DNA from: Pseudomonadota bacterium
Lineage (GTDB): Bacteria; Pseudomonadota; Gammaproteobacteria; Burkholderiales; Rhodocyclaceae
DNA length: 64,000 nt
Assembly (NCBI GenBank): GCA_018241665.1
Contig: JAFEDK010000017.1
Coordinates: forward strand, 180,745 to 244,744
Reading direction: 5' to 3'
Part shown: in pieces, positions 1 through 11,019 of the stretch
Position numbering within the stretch: position 1 is the first letter of the stretch
Layout of the letters: every line of letters begins with the position of its first letter
Program-made: the position numbers and the translations under genes
Notes under the pieces: model-generated
Told to the model about the DNA's origin: nothing
Database searches by the model: none
The model's input: the letters and a program-made list of their open reading frames with translations, nothing else

Positions 1-117
1 AGCGGGATGACGAGAATTATGTCGCATCTGGACGTCGGGAGCGGGGCAGGCCGAGAACTAGTTCTCGAAGCTTTTTGCCTCCGAAGCCGATGCTTGAGAT
101 GAGGAGTACACAGACGG

Positions 118-327
118 GTGAGGAAAATGGAAAAGCTGCTTATCTCCCGCGGAAGGAACTGGAGCGGATTCGAGCGGCGCTCCGGTAAGGACCGGCGACA
201 AAGGGAAGGCCGATCTCCCACTGGCTACGAACGTCGTCATCAGGTGGAACAGCGGGAAATCGAGGTTACCGAGTGGTACCTTTCCGAACCGGAATGGGAA
301 ATCCTGCAGAAGGTGTGGCTGCACTGA
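118..327 (+). CDS. Small basic hypothetical protein (69 aa)
   Basis: Function unknown. The protein is short and strongly charged, with an Arg/Lys-rich first half that contains two RR-[ST]-x-x-[DY]-RR-like clusters (ERRSGKDRR and YERRHQ) and a more acidic, aromatic C-terminus ending near WEILQKVWLH. The start is read as GTG at 118 because GAGGAG at 101-106 lies 11 bases upstream; an ATG at 127 is the alternative but has no well spaced ribosome-binding site. It converges on mnmE, with about 90 untranslated bases between. Similar short Arg-rich proteins occur in betaproteobacteria, but I cannot name a family. It could be spurious. Confidence 0.45.
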   Translation: MRKMEKLLISRGRNWSGFERRSGKDRRQREGRSPTGYERRHQVEQREIEVTEWYLSEPEWEILQKVWLH

Positions 328-416
328 TGAATGCAGGCCCAGGCTGCTGTTGAAAGGATTGGTTTGACAGCTATCCGGTGTTCCCGATCGTGGATGGGGA
401 TTCACTTCGGGCCGGC

Positions 417-1763
417 TTACTTTCCAATACAGAAGCGCGAGAAGATGACCCCGAGTAGATCGTCCGGCGTGAATTCCCCGGTTATCTCATTGACCGCCTC
501 CTGAGCGAGGCGGAGCTCCTCAGCCATCAACTCCAGGGCATGGCGGTTTTCCAGCGCAGCCTGGGTGTGGGCCAGCGCAGTCCGTAGCGCGACCAGATGG
601 CGTTCCCGGGCCAGGATGACGTCCTCGCCGTGGCGGTGCCAGCCGGCCACGCGCAGCAGTTCGCTGCGCAACAGGTCGACGCCTTGGTCGGCCTTGGCGG
701 ACAGGAACAGTTGGATGCCTTCCGGGCCTTCCAGTCGCTCGGGCTGGCGCTCCACCAGATCCACCTTGTTGAAGACGGTGACCCGTTCCACGCCGGCTGG
801 TAGGCGTGCGTCGATGGCTGCATCGGCGTCGGTCACGCCGGCGCGCACATCCACCAGCCGCACGACGACGTCCGCCCGGTCGATCTCCTGCCAGGTACGG
901 GCGATACCGATCTTCTCGACTTCATCGGTCGTGTCGCGCAGGCCGGCGGTGTCGGTGATGTGGAGCGGGATGCCCTCGATCTGGATGGTCTCGCGCAGCG
1001 CATCGCGGGTCGTGCCGGCGATGTCGGTGACGATCGCGCGTTCCTCGCCGGCGAGGCGGTTCAGCAGGCTGGACTTGCCGACGTTGGGCTGGCCGACCAG
1101 CACCACGTGCAGGCCGTTACGCAGCAGGCTGCCTTGGGCTGCGCGGTCGAGGATGGCCGACAACTCGTTGACGATGACCGCGACACGTTCGAAGGCGCGT
1201 GCCTCGACGAGGAAGTCCACGTCTTCGTCCGGGAAGTCCAACGTGGCTTCCACCAGCATGCGCAGGTCGATGAGGCGATCACACAGGCCATGGACTTCCT
1301 TCGAGAAGCTGCCGGTCAGCGAGCGGACCGCCGAGCGCGCGGCGGCGGCGGTGGAGGCTTCGATGAGATCGGCGACGCTTTCTGCCTGGGCGAGATCGAG
1401 CTTGCCGTTGAGGAAGGCGCGGCGGGTGAATTCGCCGGGTTCGGCCAGACGGGCGCCGAGTTCCAGGCAACGGGCCAGCAGCATTTGCATGACCACCGGG
1501 CCGCCGTGGCCCTGCAATTCGATGACGTCTTCGCCGGTGAAGGAGTGGGGCGCCGGGAAGTAGAGGAGGAGGCCTTCGTCGATCAGTTGCCCGCTGCCGT
1601 CACGGAAGCGGGCGAACTGGGCGACCCGGGCTTGCGGCTCGCGGCCGGAGAAGGTGGCCACGAGCGCAGAGAGCTTCGGCCCGGAGATCCGGACCACGCC
1701 GATACCACCGCGCCCGGGCGCGGTGGCGATCGCCGCGATGATGTCACTCGGCGGGTTTGCCAC
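417..1763 (-). CDS. mnmE: tRNA uridine-5-carboxymethylaminomethyl modification GTPase MnmE
   Basis: MnmE works with MnmG to install carboxymethylaminomethyl groups on wobble uridine 34 of certain tRNAs, using formyl-tetrahydrofolate and GTP. The 448-aa length is normal. An N-terminal tetrahydrofolate-binding domain ([10 protein letters not shown]-like start, GRGGIGVVR) is followed by a helical domain carrying a Ras-like G domain: P-loop GQPNVGKSS near residue 225, GTTRD, DTAGLR, NKVD and SAK. The C-terminus ends in FCIGK, the conserved cysteine motif of the active site. The start overlaps the last 20 bases of yidC, so it is the last gene of the rpmH-rnpA-yidD-yidC-mnmE operon, the usual proteobacterial order. 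Nothing looks damaged. Confidence 0.97.
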   Translation of the reverse strand: MANPPSDIIAAIATAPGRGGIGVVRISGPKLSALVATFSGREPQARVAQFARFRDGSGQLIDEGLLLYFPAPHSFTGEDVIELQGHGGPVVMQMLLARCLELGARLAEPGEFTRRAFLNGKLDLAQAESVADLIEASTAAAARSAVRSLTGSFSKEVHGLCDRLIDLRMLVEATLDFPDEDVDFLVEARAFERVAVIVNELSAILDRAAQGSLLRNGLHVVLVGQPNVGKSSLLNRLAGEERAIVTDIAGTTRDALRETIQIEGIPLHITDTAGLRDTTDEVEKIGIARTWQEIDRADVVVRLVDVRAGVTDADAAIDARLPAGVERVTVFNKVDLVERQPERLEGPEGIQLFLSAKADQGVDLLRSELLRVAGWHRHGEDVILARERHLVALRTALAHTQAALENRHALELMAEELRLAQEAVNEITGEFTPDDLLGVIFSRFCIGK

Positions 1764-3387
1764 CGGCCGCGATCATCCGGTTGATCTGCCATTGCTGGGC
1801 GATCGACAGGGAGTTGTTCACCACCCAGTACAGCACGAGGCCGGCCGGGAACCACAGGAACATGAAGGTGAACAGGATCGGCATCAGCATCATCACCTTG
1901 GCCTGGATCGGATCCGGCGGAGCCGGGTTCAGGCGGGTCTGGATCAGGCTGGTGGCGCCCATGATCAGCGGCAGGATGTAGAACGGATCCTTCACGGACA
2001 GATCGTGGATCCAGCCCAGCCACGGCGCGCCGCGCATCTCGACGACGCCGAGCAGCACCCAGTAGAGGGCGATGAACACGGGGATCTGGATCAGGATGGG
2101 CAGGCAGCCGCCGAGGGGATTGACCTTCTCGCGCTTGTAGAGGTCCATCATGGCCTGCTGCAGCTTCATCTTGTCGTCGCCGTGCTGCTCCTTCAGGCGC
2201 TGCAGGCGCGGGCCGAGGGTCTTCATCTTGGCCATCGACTTGTAGCTGGCGGCGGACAGCGGGAAGAAGATTGCCTTCAGCCCGATGGTCACCAGGATGA
2301 TGGCCCAGCCCCAGTTGCCGGTCAGCTTGTGGAACCACTGCAGCACCCAGAACAGCGGCGCGGCGATGATGGTCAGCCAGCCATAGTCCACCACCAGGTC
2401 GAAGCCCTTGGCGAACTGGTCGAGGCGGCTCTGTTCCTGCGGGCCGGCGTACAGCGGCACCGACAGCTTGCCGGTCTGGCCCGGGGCGATGCTGGCCACC
2501 GGCACGATCACGCCAGCGGAGTACAGGTCGGAGCTGATCTGGTTGGCGAAGAACTCGCGCTCACCTTCCTTCGGCGCCCAGCCGGCGACGAAGTAATGCT
2601 GAACCATCGCGGCCCAGCCGTCGGAGGCCTTCGTGACGAACTTGGCCTTCTTGTCGGCGATGTCCTCGAACTTCACCTTCTGGTATTTCTCGGTCTCGGT
2701 GTAGAAGGCCGGGCCGGTGAAGGTCTGCACGCCGAAGCCGCCGGGCTGCTCGGCCGGCTTGCCGTCACGGGTGAACTGGAAGTAGGCGTGCGGCGCCAGC
2801 GGTGCGGCGCTGCCATTGGCGATCTCGTAGCTCACGTCAGCCACGTAGCTGCCACGATGGAAGGTGATCAGCTTGCTGACCTTCACGCCATCGGCAGTCG
2901 GCGCCGCGTCGAGGCGAAGCGTCACGGCATCTTCGCCGTCCTTCAGGGCGACGTTCTTGCTGCTCAGCGTGAACAGGGTCTTGTGATTGGGCAGGCCGTT
3001 GCCGATCAGGCCGGTCTGGGCCGCGTAGTTGTGCTTCTCGCCGTTGTCGAAAAGTACGTAGTTGCGGGCCTGGTCTTCAGTTGCCTTGTGCTGGGTCAGC
3101 TCCAGGCGAATGATGTCGCCGCCCTGGGAGGAGATTTCGGCCACCAGCAGGTCGGTGCGCACGGTGGCGATTTCGGCGGGCGCTGCGGCTGCCACAGCAG
3201 CCTGGCCGGGTACGGCGGCGGCGCCAGGAGCCGCCGTGGCGGTAGGCGTCGGTACGCCGGTGGCTGCGCTGCTGCCGGCGGCAGCTACGGGCGGAACCTT
3301 GGGCTGGTTGTGCTTCTGCCAGCCGTCCCACAGCATGACCAGCGAGAACGAGAAGACGAGAAGGAGGATCAGGCGACGGTTGTCCAT
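1744..3387 (-). CDS. yidC: Membrane protein insertase YidC
   Basis: YidC inserts and folds inner-membrane proteins, alone or with SecYEG. The ATG at 3387 ([10 protein letters not shown]) is chosen because it begins directly with the N-terminal signal-anchor helix; the frame stays open upstream but that extension is Pro-rich and unlike the family. The 547-aa product has the first helix at about residues 5-22, an Ala/Pro linker, the large periplasmic beta domain of Gram-negative YidC (about 60-330), and the conserved C-terminal insertase core with five helices (from WGWAIILVT, through [19 protein letters not shown], to LVLYWVVNN). It lies 46 bases after yidD and overlaps mnmE by 20 bases. Confidence 0.97.
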   Translation of the reverse strand: MDNRRLILLLVFSFSLVMLWDGWQKHNQPKVPPVAAAGSSAATGVPTPTATAAPGAAAVPGQAAVAAAAPAEIATVRTDLLVAEISSQGGDIIRLELTQHKATEDQARNYVLFDNGEKHNYAAQTGLIGNGLPNHKTLFTLSSKNVALKDGEDAVTLRLDAAPTADGVKVSKLITFHRGSYVADVSYEIANGSAAPLAPHAYFQFTRDGKPAEQPGGFGVQTFTGPAFYTETEKYQKVKFEDIADKKAKFVTKASDGWAAMVQHYFVAGWAPKEGEREFFANQISSDLYSAGVIVPVASIAPGQTGKLSVPLYAGPQEQSRLDQFAKGFDLVVDYGWLTIIAAPLFWVLQWFHKLTGNWGWAIILVTIGLKAIFFPLSAASYKSMAKMKTLGPRLQRLKEQHGDDKMKLQQAMMDLYKREKVNPLGGCLPILIQIPVFIALYWVLLGVVEMRGAPWLGWIHDLSVKDPFYILPLIMGATSLIQTRLNPAPPDPIQAKVMMLMPILFTFMFLWFPAGLVLYWVVNNSLSIAQQWQINRMIAAGGKPAE

Positions 3388-3433
3388 CGGTGTCAGTGTC
3401 AGGAAGGGGTTGAGGCGGACCGGAGGCGGTGGA

Positions 3434-3646
3434 TCAGGGCACAGGGTCGAAGCCGCCGCCACTGAAGGGATGGCAACGGCACACCCGGCGTGCGGCGAGC
3501 CACGAGCCCTTCAGGGCTCCATGACGTTCCACGGCCTCCACGGCGTACTCCGAACAGGACGGAACGAAGCGGCAGTTGCGTCCCAGCATGGGGCTGATGG
3601 CGTAGCGATAGACCTGCAGCAGGGCCAGCACGGCGCGTTTCATCAC
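3434..3646 (-). CDS. yidD: Membrane protein insertion efficiency factor YidD
   Basis: YidD is a small inner-membrane-associated protein that assists YidC-dependent insertion. At 70 aa it matches the family. It has the diagnostic [14 protein letters not shown] segment, the PSCSEYA motif and the [17 protein letters not shown] tail with conserved cysteines. The start overlaps the stop of rnpA by 4 bases, and yidC follows, as in most proteobacteria. Confidence 0.95.
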   Translation of the reverse strand: MMKRAVLALLQVYRYAISPMLGRNCRFVPSCSEYAVEAVERHGALKGSWLAARRVCRCHPFSGGGFDPVP

Positions 3647-4134
3647 TTTGCCTTGCTTTCGCGGCCTGCCTTGGGCAAACGCTCGAACAGGGCGAGCATG
3701 TCTTCGCGCATGGTGCGTCTCGTTACGTCGCCAACCTTAGCCGACAATCGTAACACCAGATCGTAGTCCGGCAAGCTTGCGTGGGCATGACGGAACACGT
3801 CGCGGCCGATCCGCTTCACCAGGTTGCGCAACACGGCGCGCTTGGCGAGCTTCTTGGCGACAACGAGACCCAGGCGGGCGCCCCCGACTTCGTTCGGACA
3901 GTAGTGCAGTGCGAAGTACTTTCCGCGCAGCACGCGCCGAAAAGCAAAAACGGATGAGAACTCATCCGTTTTGTGCAGTCGCAAGGACGAGCCGAAGCCG
4001 AATCCTGCCGGGGGTGTCGCTTCCTCTGTCGCGCGGTCGTCGCTGTCGACAGGGGAAGTGGCCTCTGCGGCCTTAGACGGCGAGGCGATGACGGCCCTTG
4101 GCGCGGCGAGCGGCGATGACCTTGCGGCCGCCAC
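3643..4134 (-). CDS. rnpA: Ribonuclease P protein component RnpA, long N-terminal reading
   Basis: This is the protein subunit of RNase P, which helps the RNA subunit cleave 5' leaders from pre-tRNA. The core begins near [14 protein letters not shown] (residue about 50) and includes the basic RNA-binding block [22 protein letters not shown], equivalent to the RNR motif. The core is about 110 aa, as in other bacteria. The frame extends back to a GTG at 4134, which lies inside rpmH and overlaps it by 62 bases. No good ATG or GTG and no clear Shine-Dalgarno sequence lies between 4134 and the core; a TTG at the first Leu of SLRLHK is the only shorter option. The N-terminal 50 residues are low complexity and may not be translated. 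Confidence 0.88.
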   Translation of the reverse strand: MAAARSSPLAAPRAVIASPSKAAEATSPVDSDDRATEEATPPAGFGFGSSLRLHKTDEFSSVFAFRRVLRGKYFALHYCPNEVGGARLGLVVAKKLAKRAVLRNLVKRIGRDVFRHAHASLPDYDLVLRLSAKVGDVTRRTMREDMLALFERLPKAGRESKAK

Positions 4135-4207
4135 GGGTGGCCATGCGAACCAGGAAGCCGTGGGTGCGCTTGCGACGGACGACGGAAGGTTGGTAAGTAC
4201 GTTTCAT
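4073..4207 (-). CDS. rpmH: 50S ribosomal protein L34
   Basis: Ribosomal protein L34, 44 aa. The sequence is the canonical [19 protein letters not shown] start, a [15 protein letters not shown] core and a short tail. The ATG at 4207 is certain from the family; the frame is open further upstream but that part is unlike L34. It is the first gene of the minus-strand operon running into rnpA, yidD, yidC and mnmE, and is transcribed away from dnaA. Confidence 0.98.
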   Translation of the reverse strand: MKRTYQPSVVRRKRTHGFLVRMATRGGRKVIAARRAKGRHRLAV

Positions 4208-4500
4208 TTTTCGTGCCCGAAAAGTTGAGTCAAACGCGCAATTTGATACGTTAACCCACTGTTTGTCAAGCACGTTTTTATGTCCCCGCGCAAGCCCCCG
4301 CTGGTCGGGCCTGATGATGGCGGGTGCCGCATGGCTGTCGGTCTGTACAAGCTGTGGATAAGTCTACGCCGGGAGGGTACAATACGCGTTTGGCCGGACC
4401 CCTTTGCGCGCCTGTCCGGCTGCCCCGACCGTGTGTCGGTGCGCCCCGTTCAACGAGAATCCGCGCGCATTCCGCTGTTTATCAAACCCACCCGTAGATC
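4208..4500. promoter_or_regulatory. rpmH-dnaA divergent intergenic region with a DnaA box; possible oriC
   Basis: This 293-base gap separates rpmH and dnaA and is richer in A/T near rpmH. It holds one perfect DnaA box on the reverse strand (TGTGGATAA, 4353-4361). A good -10 box TACAAT lies at 4378-4383, about 118 bases before the dnaA start. The DnaA box falls where the -35 region should be, which fits autoregulation of dnaA by DnaA. I see only this one perfect box and no 13-mer repeats, so calling the whole segment oriC is inference from gene order. Confidence 0.55.
4353..4361 (-). promoter_or_regulatory. DnaA box
   Basis: The nine bases TGTGGATAA are the exact reverse complement of the consensus TTATCCACA. 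The box lies 17 bases upstream of the candidate dnaA -10 box. Confidence 0.7.
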
Positions 4501-5958
4501 GTGCCCGAAGCCTCATCGTCGTCCCAATGCGCCGCCTTCTGGACGCATTGCCTGAGCTGCCTGGAGCAGGAATTGCCCGCCCAGCAGTTCAAGACCTGGA
4601 TCCTTCCCCTGCGCGTCGAAGAACTGGCCGACGACGGGGTGGGACTGCGTCTGGTCGTTCCGTCCAACTTCCATCGTCAGTGGCTGCGTGACCGCTACCT
4701 GCGGCGCATCGAGGAGTTGGGCGAAGAATACTTCGGCGGCCTGCCGACCATCGAGGTCGGCCTGGCGCCGGCGGGCGGCCTGCGTCGTCCCGCGCCGGCT
4801 GCTGCGCCCGTTGCCGCGGCCCCGGCGGCTCCTGCTGCTGCGTCCTCCCCTGCTGCGGCGCCTGCCGTCGCCGCGCCGGCGGGGTTGCGTCCGGCGGCCC
4901 CGGAGGCTGGCACTTCCGCCGAAGTCGTCAACTACGACAAGTCGCGCCTCAACCCCGATTTCACCTTCGATACGCTGGTCACCGGCCGCGCCAACGACCT
5001 GGCCCGCGCTGCCGCCCTGCAGGTGGCCCAGAACCCCGGCGTGTCCTACAACCCGCTGTTCATCTACGGCGGCGTCGGCCTCGGCAAGACCCACTTGATC
5101 CACGCGCTGGGCAACTACGTCTTCAAGCACGACCCGAAGAAGGTCATCCGCTATGTGCACGCCGAGGACTACTACGCCGACGTGGTGCGTGCCTACCAGC
5201 AGAAATCCTTCGACGTCTTCAAGCGCTACTATCGCTCGCTGGACGTGCTGATCATCGACGACATCCAGTTCTTCAACAACAAGAACCGGACGCAGGAAGA
5301 GTTCTTCCACGCCTTCAACGCCCTCACCGAGGCCAAGAAGCAGATCATCATCACCAGCGACACCTACCCCAAGGACGTCCAGGGGCTGGAAGACCGCCTG
5401 ATCTCGCGCTTCGACTGGGGCCTGACGGTGCAGATCGAGCCGCCCGAGCTCGAGATGCGCGTCGCCATTCTCAAGAAGAAGGCCGAAGCCGAGCGCATCG
5501 ACCTCAACGAGGACGTCGCCTTCCTGATCGCCAAGAACCTGCGCTCCAACGTGCGCGAGCTCGAAGGCGCCCTCAAGAAGGTGCTCGCCTTCGCCCGCTT
5601 CCACGGCCGCGACGTCAGCCTCGAAGTGGCCAAGGAAGCCCTCAAGGACCTGCTCAACGCGCACAACCGGCAGCTCACCGCGGAGTTCATTCAGAAGACC
5701 GTCGCCGACTACTACAAGATCAAGGTCGCCGACATGCACTCCAAGAAGCGCACCCGCGTCATCGCGCGGCCGCGCCAAGTGGCCATGTTCCTCGCCAAGG
5801 ACCTCACCCCGATGAGCCTGCCGGCCATCGGCGAAGCCTTCGGCGGCCGCGACCACACCACCGTGCTGCACGCCTGCCGCACCATCGCCGAACTCCGTCT
5901 CGGCGACACCCAGCTCAACCATGATCTGCACGTCCTGACCCAGGTTCTGCGCGGATGA
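4501..5958 (+). CDS. dnaA: Chromosomal replication initiator protein DnaA
   Basis: DnaA binds DnaA boxes, unwinds the origin and loads DnaB. The start is a GTG at 4501. The 485-aa protein has domain I (about 1-85, with the W-T-H-C-L and QQFKTWI motifs), an unusually Ala/Pro-rich domain II linker (about 95-135), the AAA+ domain III with Walker [10 protein letters not shown] near residue 190 and Walker B IIDDIQFF near 251, and the C-terminal DNA-binding domain IV with the signature [14 protein letters not shown] near residue 450. dnaN follows after 88 bases. The low-complexity Ala-rich linker is normal variation for GC-rich genomes. Confidence 0.98.
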   Translation: MPEASSSSQCAAFWTHCLSCLEQELPAQQFKTWILPLRVEELADDGVGLRLVVPSNFHRQWLRDRYLRRIEELGEEYFGGLPTIEVGLAPAGGLRRPAPAAAPVAAAPAAPAAASSPAAAPAVAAPAGLRPAAPEAGTSAEVVNYDKSRLNPDFTFDTLVTGRANDLARAAALQVAQNPGVSYNPLFIYGGVGLGKTHLIHALGNYVFKHDPKKVIRYVHAEDYYADVVRAYQQKSFDVFKRYYRSLDVLIIDDIQFFNNKNRTQEEFFHAFNALTEAKKQIIITSDTYPKDVQGLEDRLISRFDWGLTVQIEPPELEMRVAILKKKAEAERIDLNEDVAFLIAKNLRSNVRELEGALKKVLAFARFHGRDVSLEVAKEALKDLLNAHNRQLTAEFIQKTVADYYKIKVADMHSKKRTRVIARPRQVAMFLAKDLTPMSLPAIGEAFGGRDHTTVLHACRTIAELRLGDTQLNHDLHVLTQVLRG

Positions 5959-6046
5959 TGATGAAACCTTTCGCCATCAAGATTGAAGGCCGGATGCCCG
6001 CCGCCGGGCGTCTGCCCCTGTAAAAACGATTCGGAGACCTCAGTCC

Positions 6047-7153
6047 ATGCTGCTCTTCACCGCGCCCCGCGACGCCCTTCTCGCCCCGCTGCAATCGGTA
6101 TCCGGCATCGTCGAGAAGCGTCACACCCTGCCGATCCTCTCGAACGTGCTGATCGAGAAGAAGGGTGAGTCCCTCACCCTCCTCGCCACCGACATCGAAA
6201 TCCAGATCCGCAACAGCACCACCGCGGCCGATGGCGCCGATGACGTGGCGATCACCGTCGGTGCCCGCAAGCTGCAGGACATCCTGCGCGCCCTGCCCGA
6301 CACCGCCGACGTCAGCCTCACGCTCGACGACAAGCGCATCACCCTCAAGGCCGGCAAGAGCCGCTTCCAGCTGCAGACCCTGCCCGCCGCCGACTACCCG
6401 CGCCTGGCTCCGCCGGAAGGCGAAGGCATCCACTTCACCACCACCCAGAAGGCTTTCAAGAAGCAACTGGCGCTGGTGCAGTACGCCATGGCCCAGCAGG
6501 ACATCCGCTACTACCTCAACGGCCTGCTGCTGGTCGTGTCCGGTGACGTGCTGCGCATGGTCGCCACCGACGGCCACCGCCTGGCCTACGCAGCGTCCCC
6601 GCTGGTCGGCGATTACGCCCGCACCGACGTGATCCTGCCGCGCAAGACCGTCGTCGAACTGGCCCGCCAGCTGGCCGACTCCGACGACGCGCTGGAAGTC
6701 ACCATCGTCGGCAACCAGATCGTCTTCCGCTTCGGCCACATCGAACTCATCTCCAAGCTCATCGACGGCAAGTTCCCCGACTACGAACGCGTCATCCCGC
6801 AAGGCCACCCCAAGCTGGTCAAGGCCAGCCGCCTGGCCCTGCTGCAGTCCCTGCAGCGTGCCGCCATTCTCACCAACGAGAAGTTCCGCGGCGTGCGCCT
6901 GATGCTCTCCGAAGGCAGCCTCAAGCTGGTGTCCACCAATGCCGAGCAGGAAGAAGCCCTCGAAGAACTCGAAGTCGACTACGCCGGCGACAGCCTCGAC
7001 ATCGGCTTCAACGTCACCTACCTGCTCGACGTGCTGACCAACGTCGCCGCCAACGAGATCGAGATCCGCTTCAACGACGGCAACGCCAGCGCCCTCTTCG
7101 GCCTCGCCGACAACGCCGACTTCAAGTACGTAGTCATGCCGATGCGGATCTGA
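6047..7153 (+). CDS. dnaN: DNA polymerase III beta subunit (sliding clamp)
   Basis: DnaN forms the ring-shaped dimeric clamp that tethers DNA polymerase III and other proteins to DNA. The 368-aa length is standard and spans three repeated clamp domains (about 1-120, 130-245, 246-368). It starts with LLFTAPRDALLAPLQSVSGI and contains the RHTLPILSNVL segment; it ends with the conserved MPMRI tail that forms part of the partner-binding pocket. GGAGA lies upstream of the ATG. It sits between dnaA and gyrB, 73 bases before gyrB, and a short GC palindrome at 7180-7195 lies in that gap. Confidence 0.98.
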   Translation: MLLFTAPRDALLAPLQSVSGIVEKRHTLPILSNVLIEKKGESLTLLATDIEIQIRNSTTAADGADDVAITVGARKLQDILRALPDTADVSLTLDDKRITLKAGKSRFQLQTLPAADYPRLAPPEGEGIHFTTTQKAFKKQLALVQYAMAQQDIRYYLNGLLLVVSGDVLRMVATDGHRLAYAASPLVGDYARTDVILPRKTVVELARQLADSDDALEVTIVGNQIVFRFGHIELISKLIDGKFPDYERVIPQGHPKLVKASRLALLQSLQRAAILTNEKFRGVRLMLSEGSLKLVSTNAEQEEALEELEVDYAGDSLDIGFNVTYLLDVLTNVAANEIEIRFNDGNASALFGLADNADFKYVVMPMRI

Positions 7154-7214
7154 TCCGTCGCATCACCATCCGACTGCGAGCCCCCGTACGGGGGCGTCCT
7201 GCTGTACCCGCTGA

Positions 7215-9701
<2,487 letters not shown>

Positions 9702-9731
9702 CGGGACATCGGCCCGGTACTGACGACGTAT

Positions 9732-9759
9732 CAGAAAGAGGCCTACGGGCCTCTTTCTG
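9732..9759 (+). terminator. Intrinsic terminator after gyrB
   Basis: A perfect 12-bp stem (CAGAAAGAGGCC, 9732-9743, pairing with 9748-9759) closes on the tetraloop TACG. The run after the stem is mixed (ctttctgg) and the stem itself supplies T-rich sequence. It marks the end of the replication operon and the left edge of the accessory region. Confidence 0.75.
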
Positions 9760-9790
9760 CTTTCTGGAGCACATCTTCAAGAGGCATGTG

Positions 9791-10789
9791 ATGAGCGAAC
9801 TGATCCTTTACGAGACCGACGACGGACAAGCCCAACTCAAGCTACGGGCCGAGGATGGCAGCGTCTGGCTCAGCCAATTGGAAATTGCGGAGCTGTTCGC
9901 CACCTCGGTACCCAACACGAACATACACATCCGGAACATCCTCAAGGAGGGAGAACTGGATGCCGGGGCAGTTATTAAGGAATCTTTAATAACTGCTGCC
10001 GACGGCAAGCGTTACCGCACCAAGCTCTATCGCCTCGAAATGATCCTGGCCGTGGGCTACCGCGTCAAAGGTGCGCGTGGCACCCAATTCCGCCAATGGG
10101 CCACGACGTATCTCGCTGAATACCTTGTCAAAGGCTTCGTCATGGACGACGAGCGCCTCAAGAACCCCGGTGGATGGGACTACTTTGACGAACTGCTGGC
10201 CCGCATCCGCGAGATCCGGGCCTCCGAAAAGCGCTTCTATCAAAAGGTCCGTGAGCTCTTCGCTCTCAGCGCCGATTACAAGGCCAGCGACAGCCAGGCC
10301 CAACTGTTCTTCGCCGAAGTGCAGAACAAGCTGCTCTACGCCGTGACCCAGAAGACCGCCGCGGAGATCATCATTGACCGGGCAAAGGCCGATCTCCCCA
10401 ACATGGGCCTGATGACCTGGAAAGGCAAGCGGGTGCGTAAGGAGGACGTCATCGTGGCCAAGAACTACCTTTCCACCGATGAAATCGACACCCTCAACCG
10501 CCTCGTCGTCATCTTCCTCGAACAGGCCGAACTACGCGCCAAGCAGAAGCAGCAACTCACGCTGGACTACTGGCGCAAGAACGTGGATCGTCTGCTCGAA
10601 TTCAACGATTACCCGGTACTGCAAGGCGCCGGAAGCCGCTCGGCCGAGCAGGCCAAGGCCGTCGCCTTTGAGCGCTATGACTTGTTTGATGCCCAACGGA
10701 GGCATGGGGATGCCGTGGCGGCGGATCTGGAGGATCTGCGGATGCTGGAGGAGGTGGAGAAGGAGATGAAGTGCCGGAAGGGAGGCTAG
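9791..10789 (+). CDS. RhuM-family (virulence RhuM-like) protein
   Basis: A 332-aa protein of the RhuM family, named after a Salmonella pathogenicity-island protein; the biochemical role is not established. It starts at the ATG at 9791, with AAGAGG at 9779-9784. Family features are the N-terminal ELILYETDDG segment, the winged-helix-like region W-LSQLEIAELF-TS-NTNIHI-NIL-EGEL, the KLYRLEMILAVGYRV motif, the RGTQFRQWAT motif and a long helical C-terminus with LDEL/LARI repeats. The N-terminus resembles phage antirepressor (KilA-N/Bro) DNA-binding modules. It stands alone right after the gyrB terminator and is typical cargo of genomic islands. Confidence 0.85.
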   Translation: MSELILYETDDGQAQLKLRAEDGSVWLSQLEIAELFATSVPNTNIHIRNILKEGELDAGAVIKESLITAADGKRYRTKLYRLEMILAVGYRVKGARGTQFRQWATTYLAEYLVKGFVMDDERLKNPGGWDYFDELLARIREIRASEKRFYQKVRELFALSADYKASDSQAQLFFAEVQNKLLYAVTQKTAAEIIIDRAKADLPNMGLMTWKGKRVRKEDVIVAKNYLSTDEIDTLNRLVVIFLEQAELRAKQKQQLTLDYWRKNVDRLLEFNDYPVLQGAGSRSAEQAKAVAFERYDLFDAQRRHGDAVAADLEDLRMLEEVEKEMKCRKGG

Positions 10790-11019
10790 GTTTTGCTGAA
10801 GGGCAGGATGTCGGCCATTGCTGCTGTTCGACTGATCCTATGAGATGAGAATGGCCGGTTCAGGTAACGAAGCGGACTCATCAGTGGTTACAACAGCGGG
10901 GGCGTTTCACTCTATTCTTGGGGCTGTTTCAGCACATCTTTAGGGTCTCCTATAAGACAAGTGCAAAACCCACTTACAACACACTCTTTCAATCAACTAA
11001 ATCTTGGAAGCCCATTCCA

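Noticed and set aside
565-1784. Long open frames on the plus strand opposite mnmE
   Set aside because: They are antisense to a well-supported gene, have Arg/Ser-rich translation and no ribosome-binding sites; typical of high-GC DNA.
7180-7195. GC palindrome between dnaN and gyrB as a terminator
   Set aside because: The stem is short and no T-run follows; it is more likely a chance palindrome or an mRNA hairpin.
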